Source: Cokeromyces recurvatus (Eukaryota; Mucoromycota; Mucoromycetes; Mucorales; Mucoraceae). Taken from it: DNA of 64,000 nucleotides. This document shows, in pieces, positions 23,843 through 36,581 of this stretch. Made by a program: the position numbers and the translations under genes. The stretch spans positions 186,001 through 250,000 of the forward strand of contig NW_026251419.1 in assembly GCF_025118155.1 (NCBI RefSeq). Reading direction: 5' to 3'. A model generated the notes under the pieces. The model did not search any database. It saw only the letters and a program-made list of their open reading frames with translations, and was not told the DNA's origin. The number at the start of each line of letters is the position of its first letter. The stretch's first letter is position 1.

Positions 23843-25749
23843 TTAAGTTGCTTTCCCAATGACTGTTTTACATAATTTGGATACGTTGCTTGACCATGCA
23901 TCTAATGCTTCATACTTCATTGCATCAGTAGATCTTTACAAAAGACTATTAATAATTCCTTGCATGTATATATTTATATGAATATGTATCTATTTTTGAT
24001 TTACCTTCGTCTAACACTAGTATATTATTTATTTGATCGATTTGTCCCAAAATCCTTTCATCCAAAATAAGTCCACTAAAAGTTCTTCTACATCGTCGAC
24101 AGATATATTCAATTGCTTAAAAAAAAAGGAAATATTCAATATACATAGTCTACAGATAAAACAATCCCTTCACTTACTTTGGCTATGGTAGAAGCAATTT
24201 CTATACTTGTGTAAGGCTTAATTAACTTGATTAATACTTGAGTACGAATATTCTTTAATACATCATCAATATATATAAAAGGGTCACCCATGATTGCCTT
24301 TTGATTCACTTTTTTATCAAAATAAATAAATACATGTATAAATAAATAAAAATGTTAAATACTTATTAAGCTTTTATACAGCTTACCTTTTAGAATATGT
24401 TCAAATTCATTTATGTCTCTTTTTTGATAGGCACTCACTAAATTAGTCATTGCCTCAATTTCTTTATCGTTTTTATAAGGCTTAGTTTCTTGTGAATCAA
24501 ATGGATTAATCTGTGATTCCGTTAACATATTAGCTAAAACATAATATCTTTGAGATAGAAACCCAAATAAATAAGTAAATAAGTATAGGCTTCTTTCTAT
24601 ATAACTTACTTTAATACTTGAATACGTTGTGGACTGCCTGCTTCATCATAGTTTTTAAATGATTCAAAAAAATCTGTTTGTGCATTATCCCATTGTTCTA
24701 AATAATAATAATATTCATATACAATTTACATGCTATGAACAATATTTATTTGCTTACTTTCACTCATGTGCATTTTACCACCACATTCTCGAATAACGCC
24801 CATAATACGAGGATGAGGGATGGCAGACTTAACTGAAAGACATTGTTGATATAAATCCTTTAACTTCTTATTGTTTTTTGTCTCTGTATACATTTGAATC
24901 TCTAACGCCAGTATCTCTAATAAATGTGTTCCCTTACGTTGATCATCTGTACCATCATCTCTTTGACAAGAAGAATGCAGTTCTTCAAGAATATTTATTC
25001 AGTCGTAATATTCTATTCTAGCTTTTCTTTGTCTTAACCCATAATTCTCATTTTTATTTTCTTTGAGTGATTCTAAAGTTGTCTCATAAAAGCTTTCCAT
25101 AAAACTCATATTGTCAGTAGATGAAACATAATCAAGAATATTGTTAATACTCTTTTCGCTATAATTTCTTGTTACTGCTGATTTAACATAGGTTAATAAT
25201 TCACGGTAATATTTCAAAGTCTTACAAAAGAAAGAAAAAAAAAAATCATTATGCATTATCAAGTTTTTTTTTTAAAAAAATTTCTCTTACATCGTCAAAA
25301 TTATTCAGCTGAAAAGATATCTTCATTTAGAGCTTTAAAGCCCCTAATAGATAGCAAGCATGTATTTAAGTATTTTATATGTAATGCTATAAATATGATT
25401 TAAACATATTTATTTACCAATCGCCTTTTTGTTCTTCTGTATCAACTACACTTTGAAACTCTTCTAAGGCTTCTTTTAAATCATCCTCTTTCTTTGCTAC
25501 AAAAAAAAAAATCAATAAATAAAAGGCATGGTTTAATATATCACCTGTTCATAACAACTATACAATCTACCTTTAGCATTATAATATTTATTTTCCAAGT
25601 CGACATCGGGTTCTTCCTCCTCATCATCATAATCAAAATCATAGTCCTATAATTAAAGACATTTATGTTTTTAGATTTAGTTTAATTAAGCTATATTTTA
25701 TAGCTACCTCCTCTTCATCCTCAAGCATGAAATCGTCGTCGTCACTCAT
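23843..25749 (-). CDS. CSN2: COP9 signalosome subunit 2
   Basis: CSN2 is a scaffold subunit of the COP9 signalosome, which removes NEDD8 from cullins. The start [14 protein letters not shown] is followed by [45 protein letters not shown] and GFKAL, all collinear with animal and plant CSN2. Later exons read [40 protein letters not shown] and [20 protein letters not shown]. Downstream are [20 protein letters not shown] in part, the block around [21 protein letters not shown], and a PCI domain with [18 protein letters not shown]. The end is [20 protein letters not shown], then GKAT and TAA at 23843-23845. At least seven short introns. Stops of the convergent VTA1 and CSN2 genes are 28 bases apart. 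Length about 450 residues, normal for the family. Confidence 0.93.
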
Positions 25750-25946
25750 TTATATAATTGAATTTATACACAAAACAAAACAAAGCAAAACAAAAAGCTT
25801 GATTATGCTTGGCTTTTATTTTATTTTTATTTTTTTATTTTTTTTGTATTATTTTTTTCACGTCACTTATACAATGTAATATGTTTTAGTATTTTTTTTT
25901 TTTCTTTCTTTTTTTTTTAATAATCTTTTCGTCTTTTGATATTATC

Positions 25947-28900
25947 ATGGTTACTGCTATGCAGTTGGACCAAAATAATCATTTTGAAGATACTCGAAGC
26001 ACAACTTCAACTTTAGTCAGTGGAGAAAATAGAAATGAAGACGAAAGAAATAATACAAATCAAATTAGACATGGTTTTGACCAAAGAAACTTATGAAGAA
26101 GATATTATTCGCTTTTATATATTTTTCAGAAAAAAGACATGACACAAATGCTAATCCTGATCAACTTGTTCAAAATGCTTTAAAAGACTGGGTAATTTTA
26201 AATTTTTTTGAACATGTTGAGGCTTACTTGAACAGAATTAACTATTATGTATCATTTTATTCATTAGAGACTGAAAGAGAGAATAAAAACTGTATCAGGT
26301 TATATATAAATAGATGCATTTTTTTTTCCTTCATTTGGTCATGTATAACAGTTTCATTAATATCTATATATAGGCCTTTTAGTTGTTTGCCTTAATATCG
26401 GTACTGATCCACCAGATGTCGTCAAAACAAATCCTTGTGCAAAATTAGAATGTTGGATAGATCCTTTTCTACTTATTCCCCAAAAATCACTGGAAGCTAT
26501 TGGAAAGAGTTTACATAATCAATATGAAACAATCAATGGACGTACACGATTTAAATTATCACTCGACCCCTCAGTAGAAGAAACAAAGAAAGTATGTTGT
26601 CAAATGCGACGAAATGCCAAAGAGGAACGTATCTTATTTCATTATAATGGTCATGGCGTCCAAAGCCTACCACCAGTGGCGAAATTTGGGTATTTAATAG
26701 AAACTATACACAGTATTATTCCAGTATCATTATTTGATTTGCAATCATGGTTAGGTTCACCTGTCATTTATGTCTGGGATTGTTCCGCTGCTGGTAATAT
26801 CATTAACGCCTTTAATCGCTTTGCAGAACAAAGAGATATTGAGACTTTAAGGTTAGCGCAACACAACAACAACAACAACAACACAGCAGCAGCAGCAACA
26901 ACAACAGCAACACAGCAACAACAGCACTCAAATAATCATGGAATAGTATCAGCAGCGCCTACACCATTACCGGTGCAGCAGGTATATTGGAAAGATAGTA
27001 TTCAGCTTGCAGCTTGTGGTCCTAATGAGACATTACCTATGAACCCTGACCTACCTGCTGATGTATTTACAGCATGTTTAACAACACCTATTGAAATGTC
27101 ATTAAGATGGGTTGTCATGAGGAATCCTTTATTAACTTCAAATATTACAATGGATATGGTACTACAATTACCAGGACGATCAACAGAGAGAACGTACACC
27201 ATTAGGTGAACTTAATTGGATATTCACCGCTGTCACAGATACCATTGCTTGGTGTGTCCTACAAGACCAGCCAGAGCTTTTTAAACGACTCTTTCGACAA
27301 GATTTAACTGTAGCTTCTATGTTTAGAAATTATTTATTAGCAGAACGAATTATGCGATCTTACCAATGTACACCAATGTCGACACCTAAATTACCTGAAA
27401 CACATGATCATCATCCATGTGGCAAGCTTGGGATTTAGCAGTTGACATGTGTCTTTTTCAATTACCCGCTTTGAAGGCAGCTGAAGCAGGTGGTCCTAGT
27501 TACGAATATCAATCCAGTACCTTTTTTTCAGAACAACTAACTGCCTTTGAAGTCTGGCTATCAGAGGGTGCTGTAAATCCCAAAATCCCTGAACAACTGC
27601 CCATTGTTCTACAAGTCTTGTTAAGTCAGTGCATAGATTACGTGCTTTAATCCTCTTGAGTCGTTTCTTGGACTTGGGTCCATGGCTGTAAATGCTGCTT
27701 TATCAGTGGGTATCTTCCCCTATGTGCTTAAACTCCTTCAAAGCCCTGCTGCAGAACTCAAACCAGTGTTAGTCTTTATTTGGGCACGTATCTTGGCTGT
27801 CGATCGATCATGTCAAAACGATCTCCTTAAAGATCATGGCTATGCCTATTTTATCAATATCTTAACACCTAACAACGCCATGCTCAGTATTCCTCACGTC
27901 TCTGAGCATCGTGCCATGAGTGCCTTTATTTTATCGGTATTTGTACTAATTTTAAAATGGGTCAACAGGCATGTCTAAGAGGTAACGTAATCAGTGCATG
28001 TCTAGCTCATGTGAACGATTCAGATCCACTCCTTCGTCAATGGATCTGTCTTTGTCTCGCTCAAGTCTGGAAGAATAACATAGAGGCCAAGACTGCTGCA
28101 ATTTCTGAAAATGGTCATGAAAAATTATGCACACTTTTGAACGATCATGTGCCCGAGGTACGTGCCTCAGCTATGTATGCGCTAGGTACATTTTGGCAGA
28201 TCCTAATAAAACAGAGCAAATCCTTAATATTGAACACCATATTGCAGTTTCAGCATTAACTGTCATGTCGGATGGATCTCCTATGGTTAGAAAGGAATTT
28301 GTAATTGCTCTTAGTCATATTGTAGATCAAGCAGGCACATCCAAGTTTTTGACAGCAGCAAGTCAAACAATTGAAGAAGAACAACGTTTGTTTGTAAATG
28401 AAGATCATGCACGCACCAAGAGCATGTTAAGAGGAGGACGTCAAGTGCCTGGCGCATTTGATGGTAATCACTTCTTTGGTAATAGTTCGTCTAGTAGTTA
28501 TGATTCTGTTTATTCAGTGCTTTGGAAAGCTTTGTTGAATTTATCTGTCGATCCTCACCCTGACGTTGCTAAAGCGGCTTCGATTGTAGTGGATCACATA
28601 AATATGGCTTTGCTGAATACGCCTATGATTGGTGAATATGCTTCAAACCTTGCACGTGAAGCTATGATGGCGGCTCATCAGCAGCAACAACAGCAACAAC
28701 AACAACAACAACAACAGCAGCAGCAGCAACAACATCAACAGGAAAATGCTATAAATGGTTTGGATCGATCTTATTCACTTCATTTAGGTGAGCATGACAA
28801 AGGCAATCATAAACGTCCTCCTAAATTAACACGATCTGTTTCATTTGCTTCGACATTACGAACTTTTTACAATTTTGGAAGCAATCAACATGAATCACCG

Positions 28901-30465
28901 ACGAGCCTAACAGAACAATCAGCGAAAAATAGTCATCTAACTTCGAAACATGAAGTGAATCATGTAGAAGAAACAAGCCATACATTACCTCTTACATCTA
29001 CTTTCTATGATTGGAGCTGTGAATACTTCACGGAACCACAGATGAGAGTAGCAGAAGCTGATGAACCAGGAAGTGTTATCTATACCCAACGTAAATGGCG
29101 ACGAAGCCGGAATGAAAAAATTTTACAAGAATCAAGCATGATGACAAAGAACCTATCAGGACGTTGCTGGGAGGAACAGGTGAATACGATGTATAATGAT
29201 ACAGAGGCCAGTCTACTGTTATTACATCAATTTGAACCCCATTTAGTAGCTGCTGATCACCTAAATTGTTTAGTAGTTTGGGATTGGAAACAAGGAACGC
29301 CACTGAGTGTGATTGATAACCATAATCCATCTCAAAGTCGCATTACAGATCTAAAGTTTATTAATGAAGAGGATGAGGCTATATGATGGTAGGATCTGAT
29401 GATGGTGTTATTCGTATCTATAAGAATTATGATGGTAGTGGAGAAACAAGAGCAAGCTATCTTAGTAAGCTCCTGGCGTCCTCTGAAAGATATGGAAAAG
29501 AGCAGTGCAAGACAAAGTGGACTAGTGACAGACTGGCATCAATCAAGAGGTTTATTATTTACGGGCGGAGATGGCACGTAAAATTAAAGTCTGGGATGTA
29601 CATCAAGAATTACCGGTCATGGTATATAAAGATGCTATACAAATATTTATATATTCATATTCATATTCATATTCACACACACACATATATATATATGTAT
29701 ATGTATATGTATATGTTATGTATTATTTTCATGTAGGATATCTTTACACAATCGGAAGGGTGTGTGACAAGTATTACAGGCGATCAAGTGAATAGTAATA
29801 TTATCATTGCAGGTTTTGGAGATGGATCTATTGGTGTTTATGATCGACGTCTAAGCTCAGATCAAGCGTAAGTAATTGATAGATGAATAGATAGATAACC
29901 ATCTATACGATGTTTTGGTATTTAACGTTAGATAAATGATTAGACTTGTAAAGAAATGGAATGAACACAAAGCTTGGGTGACAGGTATACATTTACAAAG
30001 AGAAGGTAATCGGGAACTAGTTTCCGGTGGATTTGAAGGAGAAATTAAGATATGGGATATTCGTGAATCACGGTCAATAAAAACCTTTGAAGCGCATACA
30101 CATCATGAGATGACAGCATTGGCAGTTCATGATCATGCTAACATTGTTGCAAGGTAATGGTATATGATAATATATAAAAAAAACCCCGATGTATTGAAAT
30201 TTAATTATTATTATGGCAGTGCTGGTGATGATCAAGTTGTCAAGCTATGGAATATGAATGGAAATCGTTTATCAACACTACATCCATCCTCCAGATTCCT
30301 AGGACAAAAGTCTTCTTTTACTCGTACTTTAGCCTTCCATCCTAATTTAATGCTCATGGCTGCCAGTGGAAATGACGGTTATATAACTGTAAGTAGTTGT
30401 AGTTTTACCTGTAACATAGGAATTTGTTTCTAATTTATTTATTTTAGTTGTATGGAATACATTAA
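25947..30465 (+). CDS. KOG1: Raptor/KOG1 (Mip1), TORC1 scaffold
   Basis: Raptor recruits substrates to the TORC1 kinase and senses nutrients. The start [20 protein letters not shown] is low-complexity. The Raptor N-terminal caspase-like domain follows: [58 protein letters not shown] and [11 protein letters not shown] Gln/Asn/Ala-rich insert comes next, then [20 protein letters not shown] and [24 protein letters not shown] repeats follow ([55 protein letters not shown]), then a Gln tract and WD40 repeats at the end ([32 protein letters not shown]). Frame breaks at about 26654, 26717, 27195, 27630, 27945 and 28185 keep family-like sequence on both sides. The last exon begins near 30448; the stop at 30463-30465 is uncertain, since another frame runs to 30492. 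Confidence 0.92.
26862..26932 (+). repeat. AAC/GCA/ACA trinucleotide tract in Raptor
   Basis: Mixed CAA/CAG/GCA/ACA units that code for Asn, Ala, Thr and Gln runs just after the Raptor caspase-like domain (NRFAEQRD). It is an insert in a surface loop region by position; the flanking domains continue in frame. Confidence 0.75.
28679..28741 (+). repeat. CAG/CAA poly-Gln tract in Raptor
   Basis: About 20 Gln codons, mixed CAG and CAA, between the HEAT repeats and the WD40 part of Raptor. The frame stays open on both sides (EAMMAAH before, [19 protein letters not shown] after). Confidence 0.85.
29646..29717 (+). repeat. Composite microsatellite in a Raptor intron
   Basis: TATTCA units, then CA repeats, then TA and TATATG units, within the intron that splits the first WD40 repeats (after PVMVYK). 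Frames through it translate into Tyr/Ile/His noise. Confidence 0.75.
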
Positions 30466-30896
30466 ATATGCATAACGTTACATTTATTTAGATTGTTATA
30501 TCATCAGCCTTTATACACACGATTTAAAATAAAAGCTTATGAATATAATGAATTTACATAGAGAACTCAACTTTATATCTAGATGACTTGCATTTGCTTC
30601 ATTTACTTGTAACAATTTATAAACCTTCTTTAGAAGAAATTTGAATAAAAAAAAAGGGATACATTTCATCATCTTAAGGAACTAAACATGAAACATATTG
30701 TAATAATATACACATATTGATATGCATATAAATTACTCGTATTTAATAAGGATAGTTAAAAATACAAAAAATTTATTATTTTATACAAATAGTGAATAGT
30801 AATATCGAAAATTATATACACGCATATCACAAAAGATATTATACTAGATTGACAGTTATTTTAATAACGTAAAGACGATTAAAGTTATACGGTAAT
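30466..30896. other. Intergenic region between Raptor and the unrecognised membrane protein
   Basis: About 430 bases between two convergent stop codons. AT-rich with no coding sequence or recognisable element; presumably both 3' UTRs. Confidence 0.5.
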
Positions 30897-31977
30897 TTAT
30901 GGTTTATCTGCTACTACTGCTGCTGCTGACCTTTTCAGTAAGGACGATGAAGTTGGAATTGGAGTCGTTGCGGTCATTGATATTTCTTCTTCTTTAAAAT
31001 CGTGTCGTTGCATATCGCTACCCATCACTGACCTTAAACTAGCTTCTTTCACTGCCTTATTACGTTCAACCAAGTAATCTGAATAAGTCTTCCATAACTT
31101 TTTAGGAAATAAAATCACTCTTTTCACTCGTTTTAAAACATAAATTATGATCCAAATTAACAATGCAAAGCCTAAATGAAAAATAAAGTTAAAATATAAA
31201 ATGCATATGTTAGTAGTAGTCTTTTACATGTAAGCAAGTAGGATAGTAATGCATATCCAGTTTCCAACCATGGGTTCTTGGCTCTCTTGGATAATATGGA
31301 TTCGATATCCACTTCTAATTTCTTAAGCTTTAAGAAAATATATGTATATAAATGTTACTGCTTTGTTCTAAACAACAATATAAATATATAAAAGTTCAAT
31401 ATTTTTTTTCTTTACTGCAGAGTAATGGGATTCAGGAATATCCTTTATATAAAACTCCATTCGATTCTTAAAATCATCCATTTCTAACTGAACATCATTT
31501 ACCAAGTCTTCTGTGTTTTTTAGAGATACTTTGAATTCATCTAAATCACCTTCAAGTGATCGAATAACTTGTCGTATTTCATCCAATCTATCATCAAAAG
31601 GATCGCATGTCTTGATAATAATATCAGTTGGATTTATATACATAGAATGACGGTGGTGATCGCTGCTGTATCGGTTACTGGATTCCTTATGTCGAAGTGT
31701 ATTCTCGTTAGGACGAAGAATGATACCTGATGATGATGATGATTGATGACTAGATATAGAAGACGATGATGATAATAATGAATCAGAATCGTCATGATAC
31801 TCAGGTACAATGGGGTGTATAATAGAATTAAGCCCAAATGAAGGATGAGAAGAAATTCGGGGTAATGTAGGACGTAACAAGCTATCATTCTCATTAGTTG
31901 TAGTGTTTTTTAAATGGAGTCGATCAAATAATTTTAATGATTCTAAGCTATTTATATGATCTTGTAAGAATTGCTAC

Positions 31978-32010
<33 letters not shown>

Positions 32011-33748
32011 AGCATAAGTTTTTTTTTTTTTTTGAAAGGATAAAGTACTTTACAGTTGAATCCTTTTTAAATATTTCCAAGTGATCTAATCTATTTTCAA
32101 CATTCCTCAGGACTTCATTAAATTCTTCTTGTTCATCACTATAAAGTGTATTAATAAATAAAATCCCTCTTTTGTATTTCACACTCTGTCTATTACATAT
32201 CAAACTCGTTTGCTTCAGTTATAATAGTGTCCTCATTAATAACATGAGTGTCGATTTTATTATTTTGACTAGATTTTGTGATATTCCCAAACAATGATAC
32301 ACGCAAATCAAGTAAAGGTCCGTTATCTAATAGATCATTGCTTGTAAGTTGAATTAACTTTGTAAATTCTACATTATCTGATCTTGTAGTTCTAATAATA
32401 GCTTTTTCGTTTTTTTTTCTGTAAGGAATACCGTAAATATCAAGTTTTATATACTAATTTACCTATATCTCGAATAGGATTGGATTCAAAATCAATTTCC
32501 TCGTCTCCTCCAATGAAATCTTGATAATCTACTGTTTCAATTGGTGGAATAACGCCTTCTTCATTATCATAATTTGTCTGCTCTTTAAAGTTGACCTTCA
32601 TTCTCTTCCTTTCCATTTTCCCCTTTTTGTCGTATATATCAACTAAATTTTTTAACTCTGAAGGTAATGAAAAAAAGTCGAACATAAACACTTCTTCTTC
32701 TTCTTCTGATAAATAGTTCGGTTCTTGCCTTTCCTCTTTCAACTCATTCATATCAGTTTGTGGTTTCCAAGTTGATTTTAATTCTTCTCCTTCAATTAAT
32801 GGCTGTTGAACACTACCAAATGAATGTCTTCTCTGTTTGACTCATCTTTATCTTTAACTTGTCCTACAAGTGATATATTCTTTTTCTTTAGCAAAATATC
32901 AGATGAGGGAGTAATGTTAACTGAATGAATACGTAAAAGGCCTGTCGATGATGATGAATGATGATTAAATAAAAATAGTTCAGAATGGTCTGTACGAGGA
33001 TTCTTTTGATAAAATTCATCTGCTATTAATGCAGCTTCGGACTTTTTGTTATTCTCTTCGATTTCGTTAACAGCTACAGGTAGCCGAGAACGTCTTTTAT
33101 CATGTTCTATTGGATTAGTTTGATCATTTGATTTACAAATATTAGAAGCCGCATGATTTGATGTTATCATATTATCAACGTTTTCTAAAAAAAATAAGTA
33201 AAAAAATAAAAAATAACCGTTTAGTTTTGTATCTGTAAGATTATGTATAATTTTGTATTTACTTGTATCTTTTGGTTTTTTGGTCTGAAGAGAATGAAGA
33301 TTATGACGTTGATGACGTTTAGTTTTGGATTTTGATGTTGACTTGGAAGCTGGGTTTGTCAATTCAGGTAATCTTACTGTCATTTCTGTAAGTTTAAGAA
33401 TATCCTCATCTGAGACAGTGCCCAAAACATCTAATATTTTCTTCACATGTTAAATAAAATTGTATTGTTTGAATGTTTTGAATTACCTTTTTGAGACATC
33501 TCAGAAGATAATAGTATATTAGATTTAGACATTGTTGGTTTATTTGAAGCATGTGCTGGATTCACCTGGACGTTAGATGATTCTAACCAACCTCGGGTAT
33601 TACTGCTAAAGTCGTTTGCTTTAAAAGATAACGTTTCACCATTAGAAGAGTTATGGGTATATTGCTTTATTGCTAAAGCCTGGTTGCTGCTGGTTTTTTT
33701 GACTTGTTCTAAATCTTGAGTATTCGTCTTTCCTGCTTTCATCGTCAT
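30897..33748 (-). CDS. Unrecognised protein: low-complexity N-terminus, coiled coil, one C-terminal membrane segment
   Basis: I do not recognise this gene. From ATG at 33746-33748 it reads MTMKAGKTNTQDLEQVKKTS, then (after an intron near 33486) KILDVLGTVSDEDILKLTEM, a basic Ser/Lys stretch, KRRSRLPVAVNEIEENNKKS, and after a frame break near 32830 RRHSFGSVQQPLIEGEELKS. An acidic block (YLSEEEEEVFMFDFFSLPSE) continues VIPPIETVDYQDFIGGDEEI. Past an intron comes RTTRSDNVEFTKLIQLTSND. An in-frame stop at 32193-32195 is bypassed if one T of the TTT just upstream is surplus; the sequence then runs on as NRQSVKYKRGILFINTLYSD and VLRNVENRLDHLEIF. A Ser-rich part, a predicted coiled coil (RSLEGDLDEFKVSLKNTEDL) and a membrane helix (LLIWIIIYVLKRVKRVI) with a basic, then Ala/Pro-rich tail follow. 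No ATG or promoter gap is seen at 32.2 kb, so I join both halves, but two genes remain possible. Confidence 0.55.
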
Positions 33749-33844
33749 TGTGCATTTACAGAATATGGAAAAATAAAATAAAATAAAATAAAAGAGCAGT
33801 GATTAATAAATTTTTATTCCTATTTTTTAGATGACGATCTGTTG

Positions 33845-33879
<35 letters not shown>

Positions 33880-33919
33880 TATTCCGCTCGGAAATAGATT
33901 ATCCTTTTTATAAAACAAA

Positions 33920-36581
33920 ATGGTAAGTTTATTTATTTATTTATTTATTTATTTTTGTTGTTGTTATTGTCAAATAGATTAGCTTTCTCCAAATGCCGAC
34001 TGTTAGAAAAAGAAAGTTTAAAAAGACCTCATCCGAAACATTCATAAATCGTAATCGTGGCCGAGAACTTCCAGAGGACATTATGGCCGATGCTGCTAAT
34101 ACTATCTTCATACCTCCTTCAGAAACAAAATTTTATCGTCGAAAACGCTTTAACTTTATCATCGGTCTTTCGTTAGGGCTATTATTAGCTATGTTTGCTG
34201 CTACTACAACTCCTGCCGTGGAACAAACACAGAATCTCTTGACTAGTGTTCAAGACTATCTGATGCTTCAATTGGCTGACATAGATTTAGCTAATTTACT
34301 GCCACAATCAGAGTTAGTGGACGAATTTTTAAGTAACTTTACTCAGATAATTAAACCAATTCCAGCTACAGAAATTTCATTTATGCCAGCCCTTGAATAT
34401 AAGTAAGTTATAACGAAATAAAGTTCTATATGTATAAAAAGCAATAGATTTTTATGCATATAAATATTTATATTCATATGAATATGTATGTGTGAATATA
34501 TTAAATTTTTTATCTCGTTTTGTTATAGGGATGAACTTAACTTAAAACCACATTTTCCAGTTGTCATGATACCTGGTATTATTTCCACTGGTTTAGAAAG
34601 CTGGTCAACTGATAAAGTATCAAGGAAATATTTCCGAAAAAGAATGTGGGGTTCTATGTGTAAGTCTCCATGGTAATGGATAATAATTACTTGTATTAAT
34701 AATCAACTTTTTTTTTGTGTATGTGTGTCTTATTTTTAGCAATGGTAAGATCTGTATTATTAGATAAAGAAGATTGGACGAATAATATAATGCTAGATCC
34801 AGTTACTGGTCTTGATCCACCTCATCGAAAAATTCGTGCAGTTCAAGGTGTTGAAGCTGCCGATTATTTTATTACAGGCTATTGGGTTTGGGCCAAAATT
34901 ATTGAAAACCTGGCTACTATTGGCTATGATACTAACACTATGCATTTTGCATCTTACGACTGGCGTCTAGCCTTTGGTAATCTTGAGGTCCGTGATTATT
35001 ACTTTTCACAACTCAAAGCTAAAATCGAATTATCAAAACAATTTACAGGGCTCGGATCTGTCATTATCACACATTCTATGGGTAAAAAAAAATACAATAG
35101 TTATATATGTATATAGGTTTATTACCGATTTATTTACTCTTTTTTTTTTGTTATAGGTGGGAGTATGTTTCCTTATTTTTTAAAATGGGTTGAAAGCGAT
35201 CAAGGTGGAAAAGGGGGTCCAAATTGGGTGAATGACCATATTGAGTCCTTTGTTAATATCGCAGGCCCCCTGATGGGTGTTCCTAAAGCGGTTACTTCTC
35301 TTCTATCAGGTGAGACTCATGATACAATGGCATTAGGTAGCTTTGGAGCCTATATCCTCGAGAAATTCTTTTCTCGACGGGAAAGAGCAAAACTGATGCG
35401 TTCTTGGATGGAGGTTCATCTATGTTGCCTAAAGGTGGAACGACTATATGGGGGAACTCTACTTCTGCACCCGATGATCAAATTGATGAAAAATACGAAT
35501 CATTTGGTAACATGATCTCCTTCGTTCCACGTCCAGAAGGCATAAACGAAAACACGACTGATACTCCTGACAGTGACGATGACGAGAGCATCCTTTATTA
35601 CGAAATTATACTGTAGACGGTTCAATTAACTTACTACTGAAGAATACAGATGCCAACTTTAAAAAGCAATTATATGCTAACTATTCATTTGGTATTACAA
35701 CGGATGAAGCACAGCTGTTGGAAAATGATGAGGATCCGAGAAAATGGTCAAATCCATTAGAGACAAGATTGCCGATAGCACCTAACATGAAAATTTTTGT
35801 TTATACGGTGTTGGTATACCTACTGAACGTAGCTATTATTATGCAGTAGCGGATGAATCAGTTGAAGAAGATTGTTTGCATCACAACTCGACTGTAAATG
35901 GATGCTCTCATGAAGAAAAATTTGAACATAATATAACAAATGCTTTTGAAAATAGGGCGGATGATTCACTTCCTATAAAAGCTGTACCCACAGAGTTGAA
36001 AACACCTAGATTGGTATATAATATTTACCAAATATAAAGACGTATATACTAATATACATGTGTGTATTTTAATCTATAGTACATTGATGCTAGTGTAAGT
36101 GATCCTGTTCAGCGAATCGAAACTGGTATTCGTTTTTCTGATGGGTAAAGTATACAGAAAAAAAATATGTATTCAATATAATTAAAACAAGCATCGTATA
36201 TTATTATAGCGATGGTACTGTTCCTTTGTTATCATTGGGCTACATGTGCGCTCCTTCTGGAGGTTGGACAAAACATGCAAACCTTTATAACCCAGGCCGT
36301 AGTCCAGTTGTTCTTCGTGAATATGACAATAAAATAAGTCCTAGTAAACTTGATGTTCGTGGAGGATATAAGTCTGGTAATCATGTTGATATATTAGGAA
36401 ATTGGGAAATGACAGTAAAGTATATTAGCCATAGTATATTATATATTTAGTGTGCTTATATTTTTTTTAGTTGGATATATTGCAAATTGTGTCTGGTTCT
36501 GGAGCCAATATTACTCAAAGGATTTATTCTTCTATTGAAGAATACGCAAAAAAGATACAACTACCTTCTTCCTCAGCATAA
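33920..36581 (+). CDS. LRO1: Phospholipid:diacylglycerol acyltransferase (PDAT, Lro1-like)
   Basis: PDAT moves an acyl chain from phospholipid to diacylglycerol, making triacylglycerol at the ER. An ATG at 33920-33922 is followed directly by GTAAGT; splicing to 33978 gives M-ISFLQMPTVRKRKFKK in frame, although the ATG at 33993 could also serve. One membrane helix follows (FNFIIGLSLGLLLAMFAA). The lipase-like core has HFPVVMIPGIISTGLESW, GVEAADYFITGYWVWAKIIE, FASYDWRLAF and the nucleophile motif THSMGGSM (joined across an intron). Later are FVNIAGPLMGVPKAVTSLLS, the catalytic Asp in DGTVPLLSLGYMC and the His in SGNHVDILGN. The C-terminus is IEEYAKKIQLPSSSA, stop 36579-36581. Frame breaks near 35410, 35595 and 35805 join conserved blocks. 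About 650-700 residues, normal for Lro1. Confidence 0.92.

Noticed and set aside
35404..35616. Independent 70-codon gene
   Set aside because: Its sequence (SSMLPKGGTTIWGNS) is the expected PDAT continuation after a frame break.
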